Made by a program: the position numbers and the translations under genes
The notes under the pieces: generated by a model
What the model saw: only the letters and a program-made list of their open reading frames with translations
The model's database searches: none
What the model was told of the DNA's origin: nothing
Source: Takashimella koratensis
Taxonomy: Eukaryota; Basidiomycota; Tremellomycetes; Trichosporonales; Tetragoniomycetaceae
Assembly (NCBI GenBank): GCA_003116875.1
Contig: BCKT01000007.1
Coordinates: forward strand, 62,001 to 126,000
Direction: 5' to 3'
Length of the DNA stretch: 64,000 bases
Shown: positions 22,601 through 34,173 of the stretch, piece after piece
Layout of the letters: every line of letters begins with the position of its first letter
How positions within the stretch are numbered: position 1 is the stretch's first letter

Positions 22601-24160
22601 ATTACCCAAATGCACAATGGCCAATTTGTCCACCAAATCCTTAACAGCCTCTTCCATACGCTCTCGACTCTCCTCTTCCGTATCCGACATGTGCTCGCTT
22701 TGAATCCCCATCAACTTTGTGCGGAGGGTATTGAAGAGGTGAGGTTCTGCCCAGTCCGAGTTGTTCCTCCTGACCACTTCGACGAGGACGGTGCATACCT
22801 GGCACAGCGATGACGTGGCGGACGCTACTGACGGTAGCCGATGAACGACGAAGACCTCGGATGCGGCGAAGCTTGCGTCCTCAGAGTGTCCACTGAGCTC
22901 GAGGTCGTCGAGCATGAACCCGATCAGACGCGCCATGGTCGACTCGTGAGTGAGCTGGCGGACGAGGCTGTTGTCCTTGGACAAGTTCTGGGGCTCGGGC
23001 GCGACGGGAGCAGAGGTCGAGATAATCCCCTTGAGCAAGTCGGCAGCGATGGTATGCACGGTCGAAGGGTAAGCGGGGGAGAGCAGGTCGACGAGTCGGT
23101 CAACAAGTCGATTCTCAGCAAGCCAGCTGATCACGTCGCTAACGCCTGCTTCCTCAGTCTGCACAATCCGCGCGAGAACGTCTTGTACCGCTTGGCTCTC
23201 TATCCGCGCCATCATGCGGTCGACAATGTTAGGCAACGATTGAATGAATCTAATCATCTGGAAGATTGTCAACGCAGGCTCCAGCCTTCGTAGGACAAAG
23301 TGAACCTACCTCGGTTGACCGCCGGGTCAAGAGCGTGTTATTGACCTTGGCCCACATGCCACGGATTGTCTCGCGCTTCCGCTCCCTCTCCTCGTCCGCA
23401 TCTGTCCACATTTCCTCGCGGGCCCGCTGCTTCTCCGCCTCAAGGGCGCGGTCAGAGCCCAGCGGCCGATCGTCCAGCGGGGGGAGAACGGCGTCCCAGA
23501 ACGGTCGGAGGAGCGTGTCTTTGTGGTTCATCACCGTCTCCGTTAACGGCCACATTTCGGCAATGAGGATCTCGGTCGCTACTTGCGAGTACCTGCAGCG
23601 GGTAAGTCAATCAAGCAGAACAAGTGCAGACATGACACCTACCTCGCTCGCTTGGCGTCGGAGCCAACGTCCTGCCCTTCCAGGCCCCGGCCAAGTCCGA
23701 TCCCCGACGGCGTCCGGGGCGTCCCCTCATCGTCTACGCCCAACCCCAAGTCTTTCCCAGGTTCGAGAGGAGGCGAGTCCATCCCTTTCCGCGCATCTCG
23801 AAAGTCCTCGGCACAGAAGGAAGGGTACTCGTCTGGAAGAGCGAGGATGCGGGAGAATACGGTCGCGTCGGCCTCGGCTGCTTGAGCGTCGAGCTCGTCA
23901 AGGCCGGCGGTGACCCAGTGGAACAAAGTCCTGGCACTGTCCTCTCGCGAGAGGTAGGATACTAGTCTGACAGAAGAAGGAACAGGTCAGTGGATGGATA
24001 TGAACCAGGAATGTCGATGAAAAACTTACTTGTCATTCGCAGCCTTGACCTCGGCAAGGATATCCTGATCGTCAAGGAGCTCCTCGAGCGATGGCGGAGT
24101 CTCCCGTGAGAGCAGGGTATCTATCGACGAAGTCGTCGCAAAACTGAATCTCCACAACAT
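19621..24160 (-). CDS. SAPS-domain protein, PP6/Sit4-type phosphatase regulatory subunit
   Basis: Regulatory subunit of the Sit4/PP6 phosphatase, with roles in cell cycle and nutrient signalling known for the family. The start MLWRFSFATSSIDTLLSRE and the following PPSLEELLDDQDILAEVKAA are the hallmark SAPS N-terminus. Further family features are LVSYLSREDSARTLFHWV, IRFIQSLPNIVDRMMARIES and SWLAENRLVDRLVDLLSP, and a LRTLLVSLDVH-like segment near 21750. Many short introns interrupt the gene; the coding region spans about 4.5 kb. Between conserved helices are acidic, Ser-rich linkers (around 22000-22300 and 20900-21000). The C-terminal third is disordered, rich in Ser/Pro/Asp, and ends DKVEEA. 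The start is unambiguous because the SAPS motif begins at its first codon. Confidence 0.9.
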
Positions 24161-24708
24161 GGTGTAAATGGATCGGGGTTGCTACCGATCACTTTGAGAG
24201 CGGCGGTATGCGGTGGTGGTCAACGAAATGATGGTCGTTGTTTACGCTTGATGCTTGGTCGTTGCAGATAAGAGAGAGGTGGGTAGGTCTTTGATCGGAG
24301 ATAGCCAGAGCAACGAGGTGTGCAAAGTGAGTAGGGGATCCGGAAAAAGGGGAAAGGGGTGATGGCGAGGTCGATGAGGTGGCCAGGATGGTATGTGTAT
24401 CGCGGTGGATGTGGATAGGTTATGAGGTAGACACGGTGAAAAGAGGCCGTATCTATGCAGAGAAGGGAATGGCCGACTTTGATGAAACGGGTACTGCCGA
24501 CCGAGGCGAGCAGAGAGGCGGGGGTGAAAGGGTGTGTGTGGGTCGGTGGGTCGGTATCGCCTGCTTCCGTGCGGGTCGGGGAGGTGGATGAGGTGAGGGG
24601 GGCGACTCGAGCTGAGGGGTGGGTACAAGAGTCGAGAAGGGGGATGTGTCCTGGGATGAGGAGGATGCTGGATGAGTGGTCGACCCGAGATATAACGAGA
24701 TACCGTTC

Positions 24709-24760
<52 letters not shown>

Positions 24761-25032
24761 AGCCAGGGGACAGTTTCGTCGCTGAGAATGGTGACATTTC
24801 CCTCTCTTTTTTCGCACGCGTCAACATGGCATTACAATCTCGATTAGAAAGATTACAACAGCGCTATTACCAAAACAAGCGATCCTAATCAAGAACGCAT
24901 CGTAGCAGATTCTGGTCAGGCAGAGATTACAAATTACTCATCGTCACACCCGCCTCCACCACCCTCGATCGCACCCTGCTGGCTGGGTATCTCTGTTTGT
25001 GCTTTTGCCTCTGCCTCCACCGGGGTCTGCTC
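24161..25032. other. SAPS gene 5' region and adjacent intergenic DNA
   Basis: About 870 bp. It is pyrimidine-rich on the minus strand near the SAPS start, then holds a (CA)n microsatellite and the 3' flank of the thioesterase gene. No other gene seen. Confidence 0.5.
24715..24758. repeat. (AC)22 microsatellite
   Basis: 44 bases of perfect AC dinucleotide repeat, about 555 bp upstream of the SAPS start codon. Confidence 0.98.
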
Positions 25033-27043
25033 TCACAGCTTGGCCTTGACCGTCTCACTCCAGTGCCCACCCTCGTCCTCATGCACCTGGCCAACCGCTC
25101 CGCCTTCAACCAGCCCCTTCCTCCCTTGCTCTTTCTCCCCGCCCTTGCCGAAATCAGCACGCACCACGCCTTCTTGTACAGTGTTGGCGACCAGCACTCC
25201 GTCGGCGGTGTATAACAGCCCACGGACGACACCACGGCCTGAAGGGACATCGGTGATAGCGGCTTCCATCGTGTGCAGCAACGGTGAGGATGGGTCAAAG
25301 CCTGGAGGTAGAGGATAGAAGTGGGTCGTGTGGTCGAGTGACGCCTAACGGGGTTGAGCGTCAGTTTGCGAATGGTCACTTGCAGTAGGGTTCTGCCACG
25401 TCTGCAGGTGAACTGGTAGAGAAATGAGACACCCACAAGCATGCCGATACGCGGCTTGGACGCCCAAGTCAGCCCAACCGCACGTCCAGCTGTCCCAATG
25501 AATTGAAAGTCGGTCATGTACGCGAACATTGCCTGGGTGAAGTCAGCCCTGTCTCCCATCTTTTGTTGCCTCATCCGCACCCCAAAATCGCGCTCGAGCA
25601 GCCTTGTCATAAATACGCAGTCTGTCCCCTCCGCCAAACCCACCTTGATGGTATCTTCGTCTAAGCGCTCATCGGGTCCCAGCCTCGCCTTGAGCCACAT
25701 GCTCCGAGTGTTTCGGTGCTCGCCGTTTCTTCTGCGCGCCATCGCAATGCCCACCGGCGACTCTTGCCGCTCCTTTGTACCCAAACAACACCCACGATTA
25801 GCCTCGAGCACCAACAATGATAATGCCTGACTGTAGCTGCGACTCACTTTGATATAATCCTCGATAGCAGTTTTCGACCTATTGGCCATGTTTACATTCC
25901 TCTCCACGTTCCGCCTCCATACCGTCTCTTCCAATTGAGCCTCGTCAAACGGCTCAACGTCGGGTGGGAACGGGATCTGAAACTTTGGCGAGAAAGGAAC
26001 TGCTTCTCCTCGTTTCCTCACCAGAGAGACGGAGGACGAGTGTGAGATCTTATGCGGCACGGGACCGAGCTCAGTCTCGGCTACGGAGTGGGGGTGGGGC
26101 GCCGGCGGCTCGTCGCGACGCGAGGAGAAAGTGCCGATAGCTGAGGGTGGGTGAGAGTCGGTGAGGCTCGGGGTTTGTGTGGTACCCGGTGTAGCACGAG
26201 GTTGAGAGCGAGGGTCTGGGATGAAGGAGAATGGAGGGGAAGGGTAATTGAGTTGTTCAGTGGGCGACGGGGGGGAGGCGTAGGACGCGATCAGGATGAA
26301 GACGGGTTTGGAGGATTGGTACGCTTTCACCAGACTGCGAGGGTCAGCGCGGGCGTCGTGTGAGAGGTTACAGGTAGCTACGAGTAAATGAATCGTGACT
26401 CACCGCGTGGCATAGCTGCGTCCTGCACTAGTCAGCACAGCTCAAGCTTCGAACAAGGAACAAACTTCAACATACCATCTCTTAGTCGCTCGACATTGTA
26501 GGTGATCGTCACTCCCGATGCCGCTCTACACATTGCACATTTCGGCATCATCAGTACGGTGCGCTTCTTATCGTTGGCCACGCTTGAAGAACATACGGTA
26601 GGAGAAAGTAACACTAGATTGGGGAACAAACGATCAGCTTTCTTGCTCTCGTCAGATGCCCTTGCTTAGAGTACCTCCCTCATGTACACTAGCGCTTTGC
26701 GCGTGGTCCAACTCACATGTTGACTATGCAGACTCATCCCACCTCCTACCGTCCTTGTGGCGGCACACAGGGCCTGGGCAATCACTTGACCCCCGAACAC
26801 GCCCCGGGCTCCACAAGGAGTCCATAACGAGTCGGAAGTGAACGCGTCAGTCACTGCCGAGGAAGCGGTGGACGCCGGGGCTGACGAGGTTGATTGAGCA
26901 GCAGAAGAGGGGAAAGAGGATGGGGAGACAGGTTTGAGAGATAATGAGGAGGTGAGAGAGAATAAGGGGGGCATGGTGGGTGAGATGGGACAAGAGATGG
27001 ATGGGGGGATGGAGAAGTGTGAAGATGGATTGACGTGGTCCAT
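25033..27043 (-). CDS. Peroxisomal acyl-CoA thioesterase (TesB/ACOT8-like)
   Basis: Hydrolyses acyl-CoA to free acid and CoA in peroxisomal fatty-acid metabolism. The N-terminal hotdog half has ARGVFGGQVIAQALCAATRTV and LHSQHCYFLLPAASGVTITY, then NVERLRDGRSYATR, the TesB signature order. The C-terminal half has GLAEGTDCVFMTRL, FQFIGTAGRAVGLTWASKP, the SLDHTTHFYP segment and GRGVVRGLLYTADGVLVAN. The last three residues AKL form a type-1 peroxisomal signal. Exons near the 5' end are tiny: 27043-26717, 26613-26597 (17 nt), 26525-26476 (50 nt), 26422-26404 (19 nt), then a long exon. All join in frame with GT-AG sites. A Pro/Ser-rich insertion of roughly 60 residues follows the first hotdog. An alternative start is the Met at 26974. 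Confidence 0.9.
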
Positions 27044-27324
27044 TTTTTCTTGGCTCGTTCCGGTAAACTGCATCCGAACTTTCCGGCATCTTCGTGGGTC
27101 AGTCATGGGTAGACTCATCGGATAGCACACAGCCCAGCTTGAAGAGAAGAGCGAGCCATGCGAGCGTATCATGCTAGATGCGACTGTACGACGACAATAT
27201 GATAGATGCTATGCAGATCTACTCTAGATCCTTGTACTGGACTGTGTCCGATCATCCCCCACTATCCCCTTGCTCTCGACGCCTTGATCTCGGTCGCCGA
27301 TCTCACCGTCTCCCCTCACAATCT
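27044..27324. other. Short intergenic region
   Basis: About 280 bp between the thioesterase start and the YebC/TACO1 stop, both on the minus strand. It must hold the thioesterase promoter. Nothing else seen. Confidence 0.5.
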
Positions 27325-28849
27325 CTACTCGTCCGAAATATTGGTCCACACTTTGACGACATCCGTATCATCCTCCAGCGTCTCTACCGCCCTCCCCACT
27401 CCTTCCGCCTTATCTTCTCCAATCATACCTGCTCCCACTTCTTCCCCTTCAACCACCGGCACGACTTTTAATGGATCCAGCGGTGTGTATGCGATCTCAG
27501 AGGAGGTCAGGTCCCATCCTGATTTCGTAAGGTGAGTGGAGACTGTAGACAAGTCCGTGGGCAGAGTCACGACCTCCCATACTCCCGGCTCGTCTTCGAC
27601 CGGGACCGGGCCCGGCGATGAGGGTAAAGAGGGTGAGGAGGGTGAGGACAAGGGAGGGACGGTTAAGTCCCGTACGTCCTCGGCACCCGCTTCGACAGCC
27701 GCGTCGAAGAGGGTATCGAATGAGGCATCGGGCGGGTTGGAAGAGGATGAAGGGTCGATAGTGATCAATCCTTCGCGCTCGAACATGAACGCGACGGGTG
27801 AGAGGCGGGCACTGCGACGGATTAGCATAGATTTACAAGCCGCTCGAATGGGAAGACATAAGGCCATGGCCGAGAGATCTAACAGTGGTACATTGTCTGA
27901 CCTGCCCTGGACCCGCTGCAACAGGATAACAGAGACTCACCCGTTTTTATGCAACATTTCCTTTACACGCTGCACCGTTCTCGACGGATTCTCTGTTAAA
28001 CATTCGCTGCGGAAGTCAGCCGCGTCAGCTCAAGTCCAGGCTCCCTTCCACCTCTTCTCCTCCATCACGATCTTTGTCTACTCCGCCGTATCTCTACTTC
28101 AAACTCTAGCTCATCTCCTCGATTCAACTCACATCATGAACGCGACCTTCCCGCCTGCTCCAACAGCTTCATAAACTACCGTCTGTCCACTGCCATCGAT
28201 CGCCGCTCGAGCCTATTCACACTGATTAGCATGACGTCCGATTCCTTCGGCAGCTCGGACCAGTGCTCGACCTCTTCCAAGCACAAAGACCACAGCATGT
28301 AGAGCTAGATGGCTGCCAGAGCGAGGTATCAGACCTACTCTTGCGAATGCCGCCTCGATATTAGCTTTAGGAACCCCGCCGTCACGCGCTTTGGTAAGGG
28401 CCGCAGCTAATCTCGCGTTGAGGTTTGGATCATGCGAATTTGGTGGTCGCAGCGCCATGTGTACATCCTATTGAAGTATCACCATCGTCAGCACCAAACT
28501 CATGCCGTCCTTGGCTACATCTTGCACCAAGGTACAAATGGACAAGGGCTAGACTTCGCCAAGGAAGATGGTTTGGAGCGGTTGAACAACGAAGATGACG
28601 TACACCTAGGAGTCGGGAGAAGAATGCCCCACGTTGTGCGTCAACAGCACCTTTCTTGTGTCTGATTTTAGACCATCGCGAGTGTCCTGATTGCGCGGGA
28701 GACGAAGTGGAAATAGTACGTCGACTGGTTGATGCGAGAGGAGAGAATAAAGGGGACACGAAGGAGAAGGAAGGAGAGGTTGAAGGAAGCCGCTTGGATG
28801 AGGAGGCACGTGCGATGGGGATGAGCGAAAAAGGGCGGAGAGGGGACAT
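27325..28849 (-). CDS. Mitochondrial YebC/TACO1-family translation factor
   Basis: YebC/TACO1 proteins act in mitochondrial translation; TACO1 is needed for COX1 synthesis. The first 50 residues are Ser/Arg-rich without acidic residues (ASSSKRLPSTS, STSRRTISTSS), a mitochondrial presequence. The family signature follows: GHSRWSKIRHKKGAVDAQ, then HDPNLNARLAAALTKARDGG and VPKANIEAAFAR. Downstream exons carry FMFEREGLITID, FDTLFDAAVEAGAEDV and the end DDTDVVKVWTNISDE, all expected of the family. About four or five introns are present; the first follows FFSRLL at about 28617. A Ser/Pro-rich insertion follows the EDVRDLTV segment. Confidence 0.9.
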
Positions 28850-30199
28850 GGGGAAATCGGTCGTCGGCGGCCAACCCCCTGTAAGTCGGCTGATAGAGGG
28901 ATGACGAGAAATAAGAGAGAGACGGTCAAGGTGCAATGTTGAAATGTTGAGATCCGACTTTTTGTTTTTCGTCCTGGCAGACCTCGCGTGGATGACACGT
29001 GGCTCCCCCGTTTTGAGTCATCATGGACGAGCGAGGATGAGGACGAGCGGCGTATCTCACAGCCCCACTTGCGTCATATGGAGAACGGCTTCAGTCTAGT
29101 CTTATCAGTCGCCTTGGAAATCCCGTTGACGTGCTTCGAAGTAGTTATAGCGACTAACGACTTTGTCTTATCACTTATCAGTAGATAACTGTTTTACCGA
29201 AATATTGGTGGACTTAGCCGCTACCATCCTTATCGATCCCGCATCTGTTCGATCCTCCACCACTTTGAAACGACCCAGATGATAAGCACCAGGTCCAGTA
29301 AAATTGACCTTGACGCACGTGTGTGGACAGCTGGCACGCCTTTTCGACTTCGAATGATCAAAGCCAAGCCGAGCAAGAACAAGTCGGAGAAGAGGGTTTG
29401 GCGCTTAGCCTACACCTCTTCAAAACTCACAAGAAGACTCGACTTCCTCGTGTCTTTGTCATCCACTTGTTATCGCCGATTGCGCAACCACTGATCAAAG
29501 TAGCTGGTACGGAACATTGTCGGTGGATGTCGTAGGCAAGTTTTGCAAATCCTTCACTCCGACGTCTTCGAGGTGTCGAAATTTCGAAGAACGCAGCTCC
29601 ACGCCCCGCCGTTCCGAAAGCTCTCGCATCTCCTTGCCTTCCATGCTTGCCTTCCATGAAGCAGCTCAGGTCTAACATTCAAGCTCACTCCCAATCACGC
29701 ATTTGTCAAAGAGGCGCTAGGTGCACTCTCTCTCTAAGCTCGTCAACGCCCCCCGCTCGCCTTCTGACTTGCTTCGGCTTGACACTGGCTGACGACTCAG
29801 AAGACACTGTGTGAGTTTCCCCGTCCCACTTGTCTTATCTTATTTATTTTTTTCGTCTTGCTCGCCCTCTCTCTACTTGGGATACACTGCGCAGCAGTTC
29901 CCAGTGAGCACGAACTATCACCTCAGCGTCCCGGGCTTCCAGTTGGAGCGCAAAGTCTTTGAAAGCGCCCCAAAAGCCGAACACAGAGCCTTTTGCACAG
30001 TTTATCCACCAAGCAGTGCTAGATTCAAGATAAGATAAGCCTTGTTTTTGTGTCTATATATATCTCTGTTGAAGGCTGCTTATCGTCTCTCTCAGCATCA
30101 TCTCATTCCAGTCGTTCCATCACCACTCACCAACCACAGCACTGAATCGACTCGCACATTCCCCAACCCCCTTCGGTTCCTCCAAACGACTTCACAGCG
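28850..30199. other. Divergent intergenic region before the paralogue array
   Basis: About 1.35 kb between the minus-strand YebC gene and the first plus-strand array copy. A TATA-like run, TATATATAT at 30055-30063, lies about 140 bp before copy 1. A short reading near 29420-29500 (VFVIHLLSPIAQPLI) faintly resembles the array family's central motif and might be a decayed copy, but the match is weak. Confidence 0.4.
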
Positions 30200-30932
30200 A
30201 TGTCGTCGACGGCAAGTATTCTCGACTTTGATCCGAGAGCACCTGTCAGCCTGTACCGAGTGCAAGGATGGCTTGAGCGCGGCAAAGCACAAGTCTTTCA
30301 CAGCATCGATGCCACCATTCCCCTCACCGAGTGGTGGAGTGAGGTTGAGGAAGAAGAGCTATACCAAGCTCTGAGCAACTTCTCAAGGGCGACCGAACGA
30401 TCCGCCAGGACACTCAACGCGAGGCTCCCAGAGCTACTCACTTACTTCTGGGGGATTCCACCTGGCACTGGACGCCACGAGCTGAGGCAGCTGTCTCAAT
30501 TCCAACGCGGCCTTGCCCGAACCCGCGACGCTGGCACTTCACGACGCCCTGTGACTGAGGAGAACAGACTACTTCGATACCGAGGTCAACTTCGCCACAT
30601 GAGTAACGAGCTCCACACAGAAGTTCTCCAGCACTTCACGCGGCCCCTGATCGAACGTCTCGACACGTTTCGGGAGACCTACGTGACTACCTCGAGACGA
30701 CTGCCCGTTCGCACATCGAGGACCTACGGCTTTTACTCCGGTTCGTTTCAAGGAGAGACGTACCCAACCACGACCAGTAAGTCAGCATCATCGTATTACT
30801 GACCCACGCTCGCTTTGATACTCTCACAGAATTCGAGTCTTGGAGCTCTTTGATCTGACATTCGATCGGTCACCCGATCGCGTCTACAGTGCCTTGGAAT
30901 ACCACCCGTCCTTTGCACCGCAGGCTGAATAG
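30200..30932 (+). pseudogene. Array copy 1: unknown paralogous family, frameshifted
   Basis: First of seven head-to-tail copies of a family I do not recognise. The ORF from 30200 encodes the N-terminal motif LTEWWSEVEEEELYQAL (residues 42-58), the LLTYFWGIPP segment (79-88), FQRGL (101-105) and the central helix VLQHFTRPLIERL (142-154). Family similarity then jumps to another frame between about 30660 and 30690: the shifted frame reads ARSHIEDLRLLLRFVSRR, matching the other copies. An intron (GTAAGT donor after position 30777, acceptor CACAG) joins the shifted frame, phase 2, to an exon reading IRVLELFDLTFDRSPDRVYS and ending at 30932. One base change thus separates it from a full copy. It could be a recent pseudogene, a sequencing error, or a truncated protein of 200 residues ending at 30802. 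Confidence 0.65.
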
Positions 30933-32128
30933 GTACTGACAAGCTATCCGACTCATACTCGAGGTCGGGAGGGCCTTCGAACATTCGAAGACCGCTTACT
31001 GCTCTCTTACTGTACATTGGCGGTCGGCCGAAACTCCTTTCGTCCAGCGGTGGAGCCGTCAAATCCCTTTCACAGGTTTGTCTCCTTTATTTGACTTGAA
31101 ACACGAGTACACTTTCACTGAGCGGCTCAACTCCCTGATCGACGACAACAAAGGATGAGAAAGCGTTATGGATGCGGTTAGGTGTTGGAGACGGACAATC
31201 GATAGCCTAGGTCGTTCTCTCCTTTTAGTGTCGATCTGGATCAGCTTGGCGACCGTCGTTTCCGTGACCGCTTGGGAGGCCTACCCTCCTTTACTCACTT
31301 CTGCTCACTCTCAGTCCTTGGTCTCTGCGTCTTTACCACCACCGTGAAAGGACAAAAGGTTTGGCTGTTTGTCAGGCCATACGTCCATGGCAGACTGGGC
31401 CAAACGGCAAGCATGCAGAGCCAATCCCCCTCCCCTCCTACCCTTCTCCAGTCCTTCTGCTTGCACCAGAAGACCGCTCCTGGCTACCAACTGGGTTGTT
31501 GTCCCACATTCTAAGCGGTATGAGTTTTTCGGCAGCCGACGAATCGTGATAGTCGACCAACCTCTCACGGTTCTCCTACACTTCTTCCACTCTCTAAACT
31601 GCGAAGACCAGCCTGATAAGCAAGTCGCTTTGGCGGGGTTATCGCCTTTGTTCAGATGTCAGCGCCGGGTAGTGCTCCGAGAGCATAGATATGTCACTCT
31701 TTCATCCTTGCAATGTTTCTCCTTACTCTGAGTGGTTTTGCACGCCAATGGGTAGGCGCTCTCAGAGGGGTTGACATTTTCGCAAGCAAACCCCTGCGTT
31801 CAGCCTTTCTCAATGTTCAACGTTGGTCTTACCTTCATTGAGGATCTGATGTCCGAACCGTAACAGCAGCTGTGTTGTCCCTCCTTTAACTGTCGCTCTC
31901 GATCGACCTAGCGGCTTTGACAAGCATGCTACCCAGGCATGAACGCCCAGTCTGAAGAGGTCAACGCTCCACCTGCGACTTCCAACCAAGAAACGGTGAA
32001 AGGCTGATGGTTGCACGTATATAAGCAGGACTGGAGTACAACATTTTGATTTCCATCCTCACGACGCCACCTATCGACAACCGTTCCTCATATCGACTTG
32101 CATCCACACTGCCCTTCGCTTTACCATC
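30933..32128. other. Inter-copy spacer with decayed family-like fragments
   Basis: About 1.2 kb. The segment around 30980-31060 resembles the 3' flank at 33540-33665 (shared CCTTCGAA-ATTCGAA core and following motifs), suggesting segmental duplication. Around 31100-31160 a broken reading (FTERLNSLIDDNK) resembles the region after the central helix of the family. A TATA box (TATATAAG, 32018-32025) lies about 105 bp before copy 2. No intact gene. Confidence 0.4.
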
Positions 32129-33362
32129 ATGTCGACGAAATCTTCATATTTCACATCTTTCAACCCACGGGACTTCAATGCCCCCAAGCGAGTCAAAGCT
32201 CTCGTCCAGTACGGGACGAACAACCTCACCGATCAGGCCTTTCACCGCAAGTACACTGTGAGAAAATGGTGGGACAATGACGAGGAAACCGCGATGACAA
32301 AGGCGGCTAAGAACATTGCACAGACGGTCTCGCTCTCCGTGACTTTTTTCCATGGGAAGTACCTCGAGCTGAACAGGCTCGTGACGTCCTACGAAGAGTT
32401 CAAACTTGAGGATGGAACGAAAAATAGTCTTTCCGATCTCCAAGACGCTCTCACCATGGTACACAAGTTCAAAATTCCGGAAAACGAAAAGGAGAGTTTG
32501 TACAGAAACCTCCTCGTCAGTCCGATACACCATCGGTACGATCACATTCTGAAAAAAGTCACCAAGTCCCTTGCCACGACCGACCCGACCAACCAACGAC
32601 TCGACAGCGAGTCCTTCACAGAACCTCTGATCTCCACTTGAGTTTCCACTTGGTGAAAGTTGGGTCCGTCACCGAAGAACAGCAGGAAGTTTTGTACAAG
32701 ACCCTTTTCAAAGGCTCGGTCGCAAGGCTCATGGAGTCCCTTCAGGCCACGGGATTCACCGATTCGGAGTGCCTTTATCGGCTAAAGACGCTGGGTCCAA
32801 AGAACAAAGAAGATCTACCTTGGTACCAGGCGATGTTGAACGATCCCGAAACCGACCTATTCGATACCGTTCTGCAGCATGTCACCCGTCCGTTGATCGA
32901 TCGCCTTTCCAACATCATTCAGTCGGACACCCAACTCACCGATGACGCCAAGACCAGCCTCACGAATCTTTGCTTGATCCTTCGATGGATTGGGAGACAA
33001 AGCTTCAAAGATGAAGAAAAGTGAGATTACCTACGTTCTACTCTATTTTCGAAACTAACACCCTCCCTAGGAGTCAGCTCTGCAGTCTCTTCACGGAGGT
33101 TTTCGACGGGTCCACAGACAGGCCACGATGGCTCAATCCTTTCCTCCACTGTCCGAAAACCTCGGACGATGTCGGTGGAGCGGCCATGGACAACCGCAGT
33201 CAGGCGGCAGACTTCTCGTCCACTGACATATTACAAATGCTTTTCTCAGTATTAGTTTGGTCTTCCGCTATTCCTTGCGATCTTACGGATCTTCGTTCCT
33301 CTATTGTTCCATTCTCTCTGCCGATTCGGTTTTATCCACAACCCTCATGTTCCTCCAAATGA
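32129..33362 (+). pseudogene. Array copy 2: expanded, split into two frames, extended 3' end
   Basis: The first ORF (32129-32641) holds the N-terminal motif VRKWWDNDEETAMTKAAKNI and a first LYRNLLVSPIHHRYDHILKK unit. Family similarity continues in the next frame (to 33020): a second unit VLYKTLFKGSVARLMESL, then WYQAMLNDPETDLFDTVLQ and HVTRPLIDRLSNII, then LTNLCLILRWIGRQSF. I found no intron that joins the frames, so a frameshift is likely. The central portion is about 300 nt longer than in other copies because this unit is repeated. A phase-2 intron (33021-33070) leads to the C-terminal exon SQLCSLFTEVFDGSTDRPRW then LNPF. The frame then runs on for about 75 residues to 33362, as if the normal stop were lost. 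It may be two adjacent short genes rather than one broken gene. Confidence 0.6.
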
Positions 33363-34173
33363 CTTGTGATGCACTGCTTCCTGCTACGATTTGTGCTTAC
33401 CTCATGTACTTTGATCCTCCCTGTCCCTCCAACGTCATTCAAAGACGATCAGACCTCTTGCTGACCTCATGTCTATTTCTAGGTTTGTCCTTTCATGGAC
33501 AGCCCCTGACTACTGCCCTTTCAGTTCAGCAAGTCCAGGTGTTATCGAACGTCCTCTGGCCTTCGAATATTCGAAAGCAGGCTGCTGCTCTTCACACTCT
33601 CACACGTTCGTCGTTGACCAGAACCTAGGCGTTGCCTTTCCGTCCAGAGCTGGGTGCTCAGTTCAGTCGTAAAGGCTTTCATTTTCATGTGTTGCTCCTT
33701 TGCAAAAGGGTTTGAGAGGCCAAGCAACGCCGACCGAGCTGGTCCAACCTTTCATCAGCCAGAACAACCGCCAGTGCTACCCTGCGGACGGTGAGAGACT
33801 GGCGAACATGCAGATCGTTCAACTGACTGCTACGTCCTTTCAACGCCGATCTGGATCAGCCCAGAGACGATCCTTACTGCGAAACCTGAAGGAGAAATAG
33901 CCGCTTCACCCCCTGCAGTCGGTTGGAAGCCAAAGCCTCTGAGCCCACACATCAAATTGCTTGCGCTCAGAGCGGGGAAAATGGGCGCCCGGGGGAGAGG
34001 GGCGTTGTTTTGAGGAGCCACTCTCCTAGCAGAATCTATATATTCTGAGCATAGACATCCAAGGCACTTGCAGAGTGGACTTCCTTCTTAGGTAACCAAA
34101 CTTCACTTCATAACCCAGTTGCTTGGAAGGTCCCAAACGAAACTGTACCTGTTCCGCCCACGTCCCAGAACCA
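33363..34173. other. Inter-copy spacer
   Basis: About 810 bp. It contains decayed similarity to copy 1 flanks: GTTCCTCCAAATGACTT at 33349-33365 resembles the leader of copy 1, and GCCGATCTGGATCAGCC near 33845 resembles 31230. A TATA-like TATATATT (34037-34044) precedes copy 3. No intact gene. Confidence 0.4.

Noticed and set aside
24220..24847. ORFs with Cys-Val or Thr-His runs around the AC microsatellite
   Set aside because: Translations of a dinucleotide repeat, not genes.
29279..29535. Possible extra array copy upstream of copy 1
   Set aside because: Only a short V-x-V-I-H-L-L-x-P-I-x-x-P-L-I stretch resembles the family; no other motif or C-terminal exon found.
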